DNA of 64,000 nt from JAUIET01 sp045106985 (GTDB lineage: Bacteria; Pseudomonadota; Gammaproteobacteria; Pseudomonadales; JAUIET01). The translations under genes were made by a program, and so were the position numbers. The DNA lies in the NCBI GenBank assembly GCA_045106985.1, contig JBGCFQ010000033.1, positions 54,131 through 118,130 on the forward strand, given 5' to 3'. The notes beneath the pieces are model-generated. The model was given only the letters and a program-made list of their open reading frames with translations, was not told the origin of the DNA and ran no database searches. This document shows, one piece after another, positions 44,629 through 53,356 of the stretch. Numbering within the stretch: position 1 is the stretch's first letter; every line of letters begins with the position of its first letter.

Positions 44629-46868
44629 TGATGAAATACCTGACAGATTTGCTTGGCTGGGTGGATGAGCGTCTACCTGTAGTTCGTGCATGGGATACCC
44701 ATATGGGTAAGTACTATGCGCCGAAAAACTTTAACTTCTGGTACTTCTTTGGTGTGCTATCACTGGTTGTACTGGTTAACCAGCTGCTGACGGGCATTTG
44801 GTTAACGATGAGCTTTGAACCCAGCGCTGAACGTGCTTTTGGCTCGGTTGAATACATAATGCGGGACGTGGAATATGGCTGGTTGCTGCGCTATATGCAC
44901 TCCACGGGCGCTTCTGCGTTTTTTGCGGTTGTCTACTTGCATATGTTTCGCGGCTTGCTTTACGGTTCGTATAGAAAGCCTAGAGAGCTTATTTGGCTGG
45001 TAGGAATGTTGATTTACTTCGCCTTGATGGCCGAAGGCTTTCTTGGATACGTTTTGCCTTGGGGGCAAATGTCTTATTGGGGTGCGCAGGTCATCATCTC
45101 GATATTTGGCGCGATACCCGTTATTGGCGAAGGGCTTGTTGAGTGGATTCGAGGCGACTATCTGATCTCAGGTATTACGCTTAATCGCTTTTTTGCGCTG
45201 CACGTTGTGGCTTTGCCTATCATTCTTATTTTACTTGTTGTTGTGCACATTCTTGCACTTCATGAGGTCGGTTCGAATAATCCTGATGGCGTAGAAATCA
45301 AGAAGCACAAAGATGAGAACGGTGTTCCTCTCGACAGTGTTCCATTCTTTCCTCATTACCTGCCAGTGCACGATTTGCAAGCGATCATTATTTTCTTGTT
45401 TGTTTTCTGCTCGATTATTTTCTTCTTCCCGGAGATGGGCGGCTACTTTATTGAGCATGCTAATTTCGTTGAAGCAAATCCGCTGAAAACACCCGAGCAT
45501 ATAGCGCCCGTTTGGTACTACACGCCGTTTTATTCGATGCTGCGCGCTGTAACGGTCGATCTAGGGCCTATGACAGCTAAACTGCTTGGTGCCATTGTAA
45601 TGGCTGGCGCCATAGCAATTATGTTTGTTTTGCCGTGGCTGGATAAATCCCCGGTTCGCTCAATTAGATTTAAGGGCGCTATACCCAAGTTTATGATGTT
45701 GCTGTTTGCATCGTCGTTTATTATTTTGGGTGTTCTGGGTGTGAAAGCGCCAAGTGTTCCGCGCACAATGTTAGCTCAGGTTAATACGGTTGCATACTTC
45801 GCCTTCTTCTTGTTGATGCCAATATGGAGCAATCCCAATGCCACAAAGCCGGTATTGAGGCGAATAGTTAGTGGCGTATTTGGCGTGTTCCTGCTCGGCG
45901 TAGTGTTTCAGTATTGGGATCAAATATTGAAGGACCCTGGTCATATGGTTGTGGCGGCGCTGTATACATTTGCGCTGGGTATATTCTTCTTGTTGTTACC
46001 TCGATTGGTTGAAAACGACTATGTGAAGCCTGAGCCAGACCGTATTACGATGGATGGCGGAATGGGGTTCTGGAAGACCTTGGCGACGTTTGCTTTGGTT
46101 GGATTGATGGCCCTTATTCCTTTGAAAGCGGTTGGTGCTGAGTCAGCGTTCGATTGTGGAAGTATTCACTGTGACGTCATTGATGTAGATCTGCACGATA
46201 AAGCTTCTCTGCAGTCTGGTGCGGCCTTGTACATGAACTACTGCATGGGCTGTCACTCCCTGGAATACAGCCGTTACGAGCGAGTAGCCACAGACCTTGG
46301 CATACCTCCGCAGACCATGATTGATAATATGATCTTTGATGGCAGCAAGATTGGCTCGCTGATGCACAATTCTATGCCGGAGGATGCTGCAAAAAAATGG
46401 TTTGGCGCCGCGCCGCCTGACTTGACCCTGCTGACCCGAGCCCGGTCGCCAGAATGGCTATATACTTATTTACGCAACTTCCACACAGACAGCTCTAGGC
46501 CTTACGGCGTTAACAATCGGGTGTTCAAAGATGTCGGTATGCCTCACGTTCTGATGGAGCTGCAAGGTATTACGGAATGTGGCCCAGGGCCAGTGCTTGC
46601 TCCAAATGGTGGCATAAAACGAGATATATTGACGGGCGAACCCCAGCTAGGCGGCGATTGTGGTCAGTTGAATGTTATTGAGGCTGGCTCTATGTCAACG
46701 GCTGAGTTTGACGTAGCAATGAAGGACTTAGTGAGCTTCATGAGTTATGTTGCTGAACCAATGAAGTTGGACCGTCAGCGTATTGGTACCTATGTTATGT
46801 TATTTCTTGCAGTGTTCTGGGTGTTTGCCTGGTTGCTGAATAGGGAATACTGGCGCGGGATTCACTGA
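44625..46868 (+). CDS. Cytochrome b and cytochrome c1 fused in one frame
   Basis: One frame of 747 residues holds both membrane subunits of complex III. Residues 1 to about 400 are cytochrome b with heme-ligand helices (RYMHSTGASAFFAVVYLHMFRG region and FFALHVVALPIILIL) and the Qo-site motif PVWYY. After further hydrophobic helices, residues 476 to 747 are cytochrome c1: a signal-peptide-like segment (ATFALVGLMALIPLKAVGA), the heme c site CMGCH at 540-544, a likely Met ligand in GMPHVLMEL, and a C-terminal anchor. In Pseudomonas petB and petC are separate. Bradyrhizobium FbcH is a similar fusion, cut by signal peptidase after insertion; the same is likely here. Confidence 0.93.
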   Translation: MMMKYLTDLLGWVDERLPVVRAWDTHMGKYYAPKNFNFWYFFGVLSLVVLVNQLLTGIWLTMSFEPSAERAFGSVEYIMRDVEYGWLLRYMHSTGASAFFAVVYLHMFRGLLYGSYRKPRELIWLVGMLIYFALMAEGFLGYVLPWGQMSYWGAQVIISIFGAIPVIGEGLVEWIRGDYLISGITLNRFFALHVVALPIILILLVVVHILALHEVGSNNPDGVEIKKHKDENGVPLDSVPFFPHYLPVHDLQAIIIFLFVFCSIIFFFPEMGGYFIEHANFVEANPLKTPEHIAPVWYYTPFYSMLRAVTVDLGPMTAKLLGAIVMAGAIAIMFVLPWLDKSPVRSIRFKGAIPKFMMLLFASSFIILGVLGVKAPSVPRTMLAQVNTVAYFAFFLLMPIWSNPNATKPVLRRIVSGVFGVFLLGVVFQYWDQILKDPGHMVVAALYTFALGIFFLLLPRLVENDYVKPEPDRITMDGGMGFWKTLATFALVGLMALIPLKAVGAESAFDCGSIHCDVIDVDLHDKASLQSGAALYMNYCMGCHSLEYSRYERVATDLGIPPQTMIDNMIFDGSKIGSLMHNSMPEDAAKKWFGAAPPDLTLLTRARSPEWLYTYLRNFHTDSSRPYGVNNRVFKDVGMPHVLMELQGITECGPGPVLAPNGGIKRDILTGEPQLGGDCGQLNVIEAGSMSTAEFDVAMKDLVSFMSYVAEPMKLDRQRIGTYVMLFLAVFWVFAWLLNREYWRGIH

Positions 46869-46897
46869 GGTTCACTAGGAACCAACTTGTGTTCGAT

Positions 46898-46918
46898 ACG
46901 CCACGGCAGCCGTGGCGT
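46898..46918. terminator. 10-bp perfect inverted repeat after the cytochrome b/c1 gene
   Basis: ACGCCACGGC and GCCGTGGCGT flank a single A, giving a stable hairpin about 30 bp after the stop. There is no immediate U run; a short CTGC/GCAG hairpin around GTTTTT follows. It probably limits read-through into sspA or protects the mRNA end. Confidence 0.5.
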
Positions 46919-47003
46919 CACCAAATGCTGCGTTTTTGCAGACCTAAACACTACACAGAGATTAATGTAAATGATAACCGACAAAGGTGAGCCAGAGGCG
47001 AAC

Positions 47004-47636
47004 ATGGGTATTCTCGCAAAACGATCTTCAATGACTTTTTTCTCAGATGCCACCAGCCACTACTGCCATCGTGTACGGATAGTTTTGGCAGAAAAGGGTG
47101 TGACCGTCGATATCATTGATGTCACAAACGGTCAGTTGCCGGAAGATATAGCAGCATTGAACCCCTACAACACTCTGCCTACATTGGTTGACCGTGAGCT
47201 TGTGCTGTACGAACCAAACGTGATGATGGAATACCTTGATGAGCGGTTTCCGCACCCACCTCTGTTACCGGTCTACCCTGTAGCTCGTGGCGAAAGTCGA
47301 CAGTATATCTATCGTATCGAACGAGATTGGAGTCGATTGGTAGACATGATAGAAGCCGATGCTCCCGGAGCAGACGAAGCCAGGAAGGAATTGCGTGAAG
47401 GGCTAATAGCCATTGGTCCGATTTTTGGTGAGAAGCCTTTCTTCATGAGTGATGAATTTACTTTGATAGATTGTTGCATGGCACCCATTTTATGGCGTCT
47501 TTCTAAGCTAAAAATCGTTATTCCGGAAACTAGGCAAACAAGACCACTCAAGCAATACATGAAAAGCCTGTTTGAGAGAGAGTCATTTCAGGCCAGCCTT
47601 TCAGAGCGTGAACGAGAAATGCGCGAAGCAAACTGA
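47004..47636 (+). CDS. sspA: Stringent starvation protein A
   Basis: SspA binds RNA polymerase and modulates transcription under acid and stationary-phase stress. It has a glutathione-transferase fold without catalytic function: an N-terminal thioredoxin-like domain (SMTFFSDATSHYCHRVRIVLAEKG and YNTLPTLVDRELVLYEPNVMMEYL region) and a helical C-terminal half. ATG 47004 gives the family start; an upstream in-frame ATG at 46971 adds eleven residues. sspB follows 42 bp later. Confidence 0.95.
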   Translation: MGILAKRSSMTFFSDATSHYCHRVRIVLAEKGVTVDIIDVTNGQLPEDIAALNPYNTLPTLVDRELVLYEPNVMMEYLDERFPHPPLLPVYPVARGESRQYIYRIERDWSRLVDMIEADAPGADEARKELREGLIAIGPIFGEKPFFMSDEFTLIDCCMAPILWRLSKLKIVIPETRQTRPLKQYMKSLFERESFQASLSEREREMREAN

Positions 47637-47678
47637 TACAATAATTGCTTTCCTAGTACAGAAGTGGGGAAGCCTTTA

Positions 47679-48077
47679 ATGGCAATGACATCCAGCCGTC
47701 CATATTTGATACGCTCTTTATATGAGTGGATTTTAGACAATAAGTGCACGCCATATGTGCTCGTAGATGCGAATTTCAAAGGTGTGGACGTTCCACAACA
47801 ATATGTGAAAGACGGTCAAATTGTTCTAAATGTAGCTCCTACTGCTGTGGTTGATTTAGACATTAGCAATGGTGAAATGCGTTTCAATGCGCGCTTTTCA
47901 GGTGTTGCGACAGACGTTATGGTTCCAATCGGCGCTGCTTTGGGAATATACGCGCGTGAGAACGGTCAAGGTATGTTATTTGATCACGAACAGCCCGCTA
48001 GTGAGCCGCCACCGCGACGAGAGCGTGTTGACGACAAAGTAGTACAACGCCGCTCGCATCTCAGATTGGTAAAGTAG
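47679..48077 (+). CDS. sspB: ClpXP adaptor SspB
   Basis: SspB delivers ssrA-tagged proteins to ClpXP. The substrate-binding domain (SSRPYLIRSLYEWILDN, YVLVDANFKGVDVPQQYV) is followed by an acidic Pro-rich linker and the C-terminal ClpX-binding motif HLRLVK, like ALRVVK in E. coli. The start is ATG 47679 or 47685; GTG 47664 is also in frame. Length is about 132 residues. It is paired with sspA as usual. Confidence 0.95.
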   Translation: MAMTSSRPYLIRSLYEWILDNKCTPYVLVDANFKGVDVPQQYVKDGQIVLNVAPTAVVDLDISNGEMRFNARFSGVATDVMVPIGAALGIYARENGQGMLFDHEQPASEPPPRRERVDDKVVQRRSHLRLVK

Positions 48078-48231
48078 TTGAAGTAGTTCCTGATAACGAT
48101 TCAATGTCTGTTGCCAAGGCTTCAGATGTGTTGAATTCGATCGGCGCTAATCGCCGCCCAGTTCATACCCCTCTACTTGTTCAGAACGCTCGGCCCAGTC
48201 GTAGGATTGGGTCTTTAAGTCTGAGAGAAAC

Positions 48232-48825
48232 CTAATCGATATACTCAAAAATACGCACAATCTTTTGCACGCCAAAAGTGCCTCGAATAGCATTTACAAT
48301 CTGGTCCGCCTCGTCACGGGTAACTAACCCCATTAAATGTACCACGCCGCTTTCGGTGACGACTTTCACTCTTCGCCCCTTCACTTTGCCTGATGCCAAT
48401 AACTTGCTTTTAACTTTAGTTGTTAGCCAAGAGTCATTGGACCTGGCTGGTAGGGAGATCGGGCCTGCTATAGCCAATTCGTTGTGGACGCGTTTAACGT
48501 TCCTGGTGTTTTTTGCCACCTCACCGGCGAGAAGCTGCAGCTCAGCGTTAGGCACCTGGCCGGCTAGAAGTACTATGCCATTGTAGCTGGTGACACCTAT
48601 GTGGGCTTTTTTGAGCTCTTCATGCGCCTTTCTAATATTTACTTTGGTTTTGGTTTCAATCAACCCGTCATCAATAAACCGCCCAAAGCTTCGTTTGCCG
48701 TAATCTTCTTTTATCGGGCCAGTGCGTGTGGCCGAGATCAGCGAGCTGCAAGCACTTATAAACAGCGTCAACATCAGAAATAAAATAACAAGTTTAAGTG
48801 AGGGTGTTTCTATTTTAAGGCTCAT
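48232..48825 (-). CDS. dolP: DolP (YraP), dual BON-domain lipoprotein
   Basis: DolP is an outer-membrane lipoprotein that supports envelope integrity and BAM function. The start ATG 48825 gives a lipoprotein signal ending FISAC, with Cys26 lipidated. Two BON domains follow (about residues 48-115 and 125-195), the second with TKVKSKLLASGKVKG and VVHLMGLVTRDEADQI. The ATG overlaps the diaA stop as ATGA. It is the last gene of the lpoA-yraN-diaA-dolP group. Confidence 0.94.
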   Translation of the reverse strand: MSLKIETPSLKLVILFLMLTLFISACSSLISATRTGPIKEDYGKRSFGRFIDDGLIETKTKVNIRKAHEELKKAHIGVTSYNGIVLLAGQVPNAELQLLAGEVAKNTRNVKRVHNELAIAGPISLPARSNDSWLTTKVKSKLLASGKVKGRRVKVVTESGVVHLMGLVTRDEADQIVNAIRGTFGVQKIVRIFEYID

Positions 48826-49433
48826 GATGTTTCCAACCCAAACAGATAAGTTTCGACAGCCTCGCAAAGGCAGTGGCTAATAAGAATCTGCGCCTCAATC
48901 AATCGTGTAACGCTGATAGTTTCAATATGCAGTTCAATGTCTTCAGGCATTAGCAGGGCTGATAAGTCTCGGTCACCTAGGCCAGTGATAGCAACGATGC
49001 TTATGCCACGATCGTGTGCTGCGCTGATAGCCTGGACGGCGGCCGCACTGTCGCTTCCTGGGCCATACATTAGCAGGCAATCATTATCGAGCGCAATTGA
49101 GCGCAATTGCCGTGACGTTACTTCGTGTTGAGAAATAGTGTGTGCTATAGATTGGCCGATCACACTGTTGCTCGATAAGGCGATCGCGGGCAATCCGGGT
49201 CGTTCTCGTTCGAGCCTGTCAGCAAAGATTGCTGCGCAATAGTCGGCAATCGCTGTATTGGCAGCTACTCCAGCAGTTATTAGTTTGCCATCTTTGAGAA
49301 AACACTGGGTAATAGAATCGGCGGCTAATTGCACCTCCGATAAAATGGGTTCAAGTATCCCCATTGTCAGTTCAGCATTGCCAGCAATACTGTTGCGCAA
49401 ACCTTGCAGTATATCTTGGTCGTTAGAAGACAT
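48822..49433 (-). CDS. diaA: DiaA-like SIS-domain protein
   Basis: DiaA binds DnaA and promotes timely initiation in E. coli. The product has the SIS fold with RPGLPAIALSSNSVIGQSIAH and DRGISIVAITGLGDRDLSALL, and belongs to the GmhA/DiaA branch. The sugar-phosphate loops are altered: AGVAANTA stands where CGNGTSA is usual, and YGPGSDS where STRGNS is usual, in line with loss of isomerase activity. ATG 49433 is the family start. It overlaps yraN by 11 bases. Confidence 0.88.
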   Translation of the reverse strand: MSSNDQDILQGLRNSIAGNAELTMGILEPILSEVQLAADSITQCFLKDGKLITAGVAANTAIADYCAAIFADRLERERPGLPAIALSSNSVIGQSIAHTISQHEVTSRQLRSIALDNDCLLMYGPGSDSAAAVQAISAAHDRGISIVAITGLGDRDLSALLMPEDIELHIETISVTRLIEAQILISHCLCEAVETYLFGLETS

Positions 49434-49785
49434 TTTTGCACCAAACAATATTGAATTCTTGGCCAATTTTTGAAGCAGGGCTTACGCCGACAGCATCGAA
49501 GCGCGCTGAGGGTTGTTTGCCAAGCTGTTTAAGATATACGTGTGCTGCCGCTCTAAGTTTCCGTTGCTTAGTTGGCGTTATGGACTCTAGTGGTGAGCCG
49601 AATTGGTTACTGCCTCGGTAGCGAACTTCCACAAACACTAACTGATTACTGTCCTGCATCACAAGATCTAGCTCACCAAGCCGGCAACTGTAATTACGCG
49701 TCACTAAGCTTAAACCCGCGTCTAGCAAGTGTTGTGCCGCCGCTTGTTCAGCTCGTTTGCCGATATCAGCGCTTGCACTGCTCAT
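49423..49785 (-). CDS. yraN: YraN (UPF0102) predicted nuclease-fold protein
   Basis: The 120-residue product has the family motif CRLGELDLVMQD followed by LVFVEVRYRG, the restriction-endonuclease-like Glu-Asp-x-Glu arrangement. The activity has not been settled. Its ATG shares one base with the lpoA stop (TAATG), and it overlaps diaA downstream. Confidence 0.93.
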   Translation of the reverse strand: MSSASADIGKRAEQAAAQHLLDAGLSLVTRNYSCRLGELDLVMQDSNQLVFVEVRYRGSNQFGSPLESITPTKQRKLRAAAHVYLKQLGKQPSARFDAVGVSPASKIGQEFNIVWCKNVF

Positions 49786-51695
49786 TAATAGCCTCTATTT
49801 CCCGGTGTTTTAGAATTCGTACTTGAATCGAAAGTCGAATCAGTAGTGGGCGTCAAGACCGACGGCGGAGGCGTCCATGGTCTTGGACGACCGGCGATAA
49901 ATTTGGCCAACTCCAGCTCCCGTATCACACGCCGATTCTGATCAACAGACAGTCGGCCACTTACTCCGGCATAACTGCTTCCTTGATCGCGTCCCAGCTG
50001 AGCCAGGCGCAATGTCATTTGAAATGCATCAACGCCGAATGCTTGCATGCGAGCATAGGCCATCGATACTGGCGAAAAGTTAGCTAGGCTGTTGCGCAGT
50101 GGATTGTCGTTTAATAGCCAGGGTGTTTCGGTAAACACTATACCATTCAGATCGCGATCGCGATGGCGTTGAATTTTTCCGGTAAACACTTGTGAGGTTG
50201 AATATACAGGCACGTCTCCGGCGTAGTGGAAGGCAAGAATCGGTTTTATTGATCTGGCCTGCTCTGGCCGGGCTATTAGAAAGAACAGGTCTATGTCTTT
50301 GCGTCGACGCGGAACGAACTCAAGCTTTTCGCCAACAAGGTTTTGCAACCTGTCTCGTCTCAGTTCGCTCTTATCAACTTGCAAGGCCGCTTTCATCAAT
50401 CCTGCAAGATTGTCGCCTTTACTGTAGCTAACTTCGTCAAGTATGGTTGATCCAGAATCTAGCCATGGCTGTTTGAATGCGCCTGCAACGCGCTCTCCCC
50501 AGCTGCCTGAAGGACGAATGATCATCGCCCGTTGGCCATCTTCCGCTTGCGCCAGAGTTGTGGCTAGTTGTGTGGCTTCGTCGCCAGCCGCAAGGCCAAA
50601 CTGATAGAATTCCGATCCTGTGTCTTCGTCATCATAGTTGAGAGCCAGTATGGTAGGACCTTCGGGGGTCGCAAGGTGACGCAGTGCGGCCAACTCCGGT
50701 TTGCGTAGCGGGCCAACTATTGTATCTGGGCTTGTTTGCAAGGCCGCGGCATAGGCTTCGCTGAAGCTTTCGAACTCTGCAGTGTCAACCATACTGACAT
50801 GCATTCCACCGGCCTGCCTGGCGTCATAATAAGCGGCAAGAAAGCCGTCTCGTATGGCGGTGCCAGCGGACGCCAGCTTGCCGCTGAAAGGGAGTAGTAA
50901 AGTTACTCGTTTAGGGATATCGGCATCTAGTGCTAAAACACTTTGCAGTTCCAATGGCAAATTGTTTGCCGCCGGGTGGTCCTGCCATTCGTTTTGCCAA
51001 ATCGCTAGCTGATCACGTTGCTTAAATATGTCATTTCGATAAAGCGTGTGTATCAACGCCAATGTTAGCCATCCGCGCACTGTACCGGCCGGTTCCTCGC
51101 GAGCGCTCGCTTCCAATTGTTCAGCGCTCATCTGGTTAAGTGAGTACCACAGGCTTTCGCGGTTTTCTCTTAGCTGTATTTCGTCATCGATGAGAGCGTC
51201 GATAAATATTCGCTCGCGAGCGCTCTCCATTGCTTTTAGCTCCGATTGAAGAGCCCAAGCGCGAAGTTGGCCTACAGCAATCATTTGACCGGTGTTTGAT
51301 GTTTGGATTCCAGATCCACTGGAGTCAGTATTTAGCAGTGATAGGACTCGCTTGCTGTCGCCTGAAAGCTGTGCAAACCGGGCAGATAATATAATGTGTG
51401 CGACGTTCGAGCCTTGGTCCAGCTGGTCGATGCTTACGCGCTCAAAAACGGCGCGAGCCCGCACCTTTTGCTTGTTGTCCAACAATAGACTGCTTGCCTT
51501 CAGACGCAGCTCACTGGCTTTTGGTTCGCCTTCGCGTTCGGCCTGAGCGAGAAACTCTCTTATTTGTTGGTCGGTGCTTTTCGCAGTAGCCCCATCATTG
51601 TTGTAGACTGGCCCCCCTGGCAGGTTGGAACAGGCTGCGATGCTAATCGTCAGCGCAAGCAGCCAAAATAATGTACTCAATGGATAGTTTTTCAT
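49785..51695 (-). CDS. lpoA: LpoA (YraM, LppC) outer-membrane activator of PBP1a
   Basis: LpoA reaches from the outer membrane through the periplasm to activate penicillin-binding protein 1a. ATG 51695 gives a lipoprotein signal ending SIAAC (Cys22). The N-terminal TPR-like helical domain spans about residues 40-270, and the C-terminal domain resembles periplasmic binding proteins (VTLLLPFSGKLASAGTAIRDGFLAAYYDA). About 636 residues, in the family range. The start codon overlaps that of divergent rsmI by two bases. Confidence 0.94.
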   Translation of the reverse strand: MKNYPLSTLFWLLALTISIAACSNLPGGPVYNNDGATAKSTDQQIREFLAQAEREGEPKASELRLKASSLLLDNKQKVRARAVFERVSIDQLDQGSNVAHIILSARFAQLSGDSKRVLSLLNTDSSGSGIQTSNTGQMIAVGQLRAWALQSELKAMESARERIFIDALIDDEIQLRENRESLWYSLNQMSAEQLEASAREEPAGTVRGWLTLALIHTLYRNDIFKQRDQLAIWQNEWQDHPAANNLPLELQSVLALDADIPKRVTLLLPFSGKLASAGTAIRDGFLAAYYDARQAGGMHVSMVDTAEFESFSEAYAAALQTSPDTIVGPLRKPELAALRHLATPEGPTILALNYDDEDTGSEFYQFGLAAGDEATQLATTLAQAEDGQRAMIIRPSGSWGERVAGAFKQPWLDSGSTILDEVSYSKGDNLAGLMKAALQVDKSELRRDRLQNLVGEKLEFVPRRRKDIDLFFLIARPEQARSIKPILAFHYAGDVPVYSTSQVFTGKIQRHRDRDLNGIVFTETPWLLNDNPLRNSLANFSPVSMAYARMQAFGVDAFQMTLRLAQLGRDQGSSYAGVSGRLSVDQNRRVIRELELAKFIAGRPRPWTPPPSVLTPTTDSTFDSSTNSKTPGNRGY

Positions 51696-52572
51696 GACCT
51701 CGCCTAATTCAGCCGCTAGCGATTCAACTACGAGTGCCGCGGGAACTTTATACGTTGTTGCCACGCCGATTGGCAATTTGGGGGATATAAGTGCCCGGGC
51801 CATCGACGTACTTGGCTCGGTTGCGGTGGTAGCCGCAGAGGACACTCGCTATAGCCAACGGCTGTTCAATCATTTAAATATCCGCTGTGAATGCATACCG
51901 TACCATGAGCATAGTGAAGAAAAAACTACGCAAAGGGTGATTAATGTATTGCAGTCGGGTCAAGACGTGGCGCTCATCAGCGACGCAGGCACGCCGCTGA
52001 TCTCCGACCCAGGATTCCGCTTGCTGCGCGCCGTTCAGGAATGTGAGATTTCTGTTTCTCCAATCCCGGGTGCATCCGCATTGCTTGCGGCTCTTTCGGT
52101 TGCAGGTCTAGCTACCGATTCCGTGTTATTCGATGGCTTTTTGCCCAGCAAATCGGCCGCTCGTAAAGCTCGATTTGAAGCCCTTAGCGGGCAAAGGCAA
52201 ACTCTTGTGTTCTACGAGGCGCCGCATCGAATTGCCGCTTCATTAACTGACTTGTTAGAAGTGATGGGTCCTAATCGTGAGGTTGTGCTTGCCCGTGAAC
52301 TTACTAAGCAATTTGAAACTGTTCGGCGTGACTCCGTAGCGAAGTTGCTGGAATGGGTGCTAGAGGATTCGAATCAGCAACGAGGCGAGATTGTCCTGTT
52401 GGTGGAAGGCAATAAATCTTCTGCCGACGAGGAGTACGGAGAAAAGGTGCTTCAGATTTTGTTGGCAGAGTTGCCATTGAAACAATCCGCATCGTTAGCC
52501 AGCAAGATCAGCGGAATGAAAAAAAACGACTTGTACAAGCGCGCGCTTGAATGGCAAGAAAAACAAAAATGA
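51694..52572 (+). CDS. rsmI: 16S rRNA ribose 2'-O-methyltransferase RsmI
   Basis: RsmI methylates the ribose of C1402 in 16S rRNA. The SAM-dependent tetrapyrrole-methylase fold shows LYVVATPIGNLGDI, AAEDTR and LISDAGTPLISDPGF. Length is 292 residues. ATG 51694 is the only possible start: a TAG lies three codons upstream in frame, and no other start codon precedes the conserved core. It is followed closely by rnpB. Confidence 0.96.
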   Translation: MTSPNSAASDSTTSAAGTLYVVATPIGNLGDISARAIDVLGSVAVVAAEDTRYSQRLFNHLNIRCECIPYHEHSEEKTTQRVINVLQSGQDVALISDAGTPLISDPGFRLLRAVQECEISVSPIPGASALLAALSVAGLATDSVLFDGFLPSKSAARKARFEALSGQRQTLVFYEAPHRIAASLTDLLEVMGPNREVVLARELTKQFETVRRDSVAKLLEWVLEDSNQQRGEIVLLVEGNKSSADEEYGEKVLQILLAELPLKQSASLASKISGMKKNDLYKRALEWQEKQK

Positions 52573-52611
52573 TGCTTGTGTTACTGCGCTTGCCGCGATA
52601 ATTTACCGCGC

Positions 52612-52976
52612 AGAGTTGACTGGGCAGTCGCTCCGCTTATGTCGAGCAATCGGTGTTTGTGGGGAGGAAAGTCCGGGCTCCATAGGGCAAGGTGCCAGGT
52701 AACTCCTGGGAAGCGCGAGCTTACGGCTAGTGCAACAGAAATTATACCGCCTCAAATGCTTTCGGGCAGCGAGGTAAGGGTGAAATGGTGCGGTAAGAGC
52801 GCACCGCGCGCGTGGCAACATTGCGTGGCAAGGTAAACCCCACCTGGAGCAAGACCAAATAGGAACCTGTTCGCGCGGCCCGCGTGGGGTTCGGGTAGGT
52901 TGCTTGAGGCAAACGGTGACGTTTGTCCCAGATGAATGACTGTTCTCGACAGAACCCGGCTTATAGGTCAACTCTA
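52612..52976 (+). ncRNA. rnpB: RNase P RNA, bacterial class A
   Basis: The universally conserved GAGGAAAGTCCGGGCTCC is at about 52664-52681, and the 3' part has AGACCAAATAGG and the ACCCGGCTTATAGG segment that closes the core. AGAGTTGAC at 52612-52620 pairs with GTCAACTCT near 52967-52975 to form helix P1, which sets the ends. The RNA cuts the 5' leader of pre-tRNA. The position between rsmI and mraZ matches Pseudomonas. Confidence 0.97.
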
Positions 52977-53005
52977 CTTCTTCTTTACCGTTCTTTGTTG
53001 AGAAT

Positions 53006-53048
53006 ATACAAGCCAAACTTAAGAAGTTGCTTTAAGTTTGGCTTGTAT
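53006..53048. repeat. Perfect 17-bp inverted repeat downstream of rnpB
   Basis: ATACAAGCCAAACTTAA at 53006-53022 and its exact complement at 53032-53048 flank a 9-nt loop. It begins 30 nt after the RNase P RNA. There is no U run on either strand, so it may be a rho-aided terminator, a processing signal or a repeat element. The stretch 53049 to the mraZ promoter shows nothing else. Confidence 0.65.
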
Positions 53049-53169
53049 GCTTCTGATTAGAGTGGTTAAAGCTTCTTCGGCGTGATGCGTTCTGTCCTGA
53101 TCGCACCACGATCGAAGATTTTGCACGCAGTTTGATGACATTTCGAGCGCAAACAACGAGTTAAAAGCC

Positions 53170-53199
53170 TTGACAATATGAGTGCTGAATTCTTATAGT
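53170..53199 (+). promoter_or_regulatory. mraZ promoter (head of the dcw cluster)
   Basis: TTGACA at 53170-53175 is a perfect -35, and TATAGT at 53194-53199 is a good -10, with an 18-bp spacer. Transcription would start near 53206, inside the repeat array that follows, about 150 nt before mraZ. Confidence 0.7.
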
Positions 53200-53205
53200 C
53201 TCGTT

Positions 53206-53250
53206 GTGGGGATTTGTGGGCCAAAGCGGTTTTTTGTGGTCCATAGTAGG
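53206..53250 (+). promoter_or_regulatory. MraZ-type operator: GTGGG-like repeats every 10 bp
   Basis: GTGGG (53206), GTGGG (53216), GCGGT (53226), GTGGT (53236) and GTAGG (53246) start exactly 10 bp apart. In E. coli MraZ binds TGGGN repeats with 5-nt spacers near its own promoter, so the period fits. The array overlaps the predicted start site, which suggests autorepression of the dcw cluster. Confidence 0.7.
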
Positions 53251-53356
53251 TGCAATATGGGGCTTGATGGTTGTCATGCTCTTGGCAGGGTGAAACAACA
53301 CTGCCTCTGCGCCGGAGTTCCAAAAGCTAAATACCACTCTTTTAATAAAAAGGCGC

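Noticed and set aside
48033..48235. Open frame after sspB in another frame, with an ATG at 48103 (43 codons)
   Set aside because: SspB already ends in its ClpX-binding motif, the ATG has no ribosome site, and the product is not recognised; too weak to call a gene.
52576..53016. Open frames of 86 and 137 codons across the rnpB region
   Set aside because: They lie on the RNase P RNA, whose conserved sequence explains the region.
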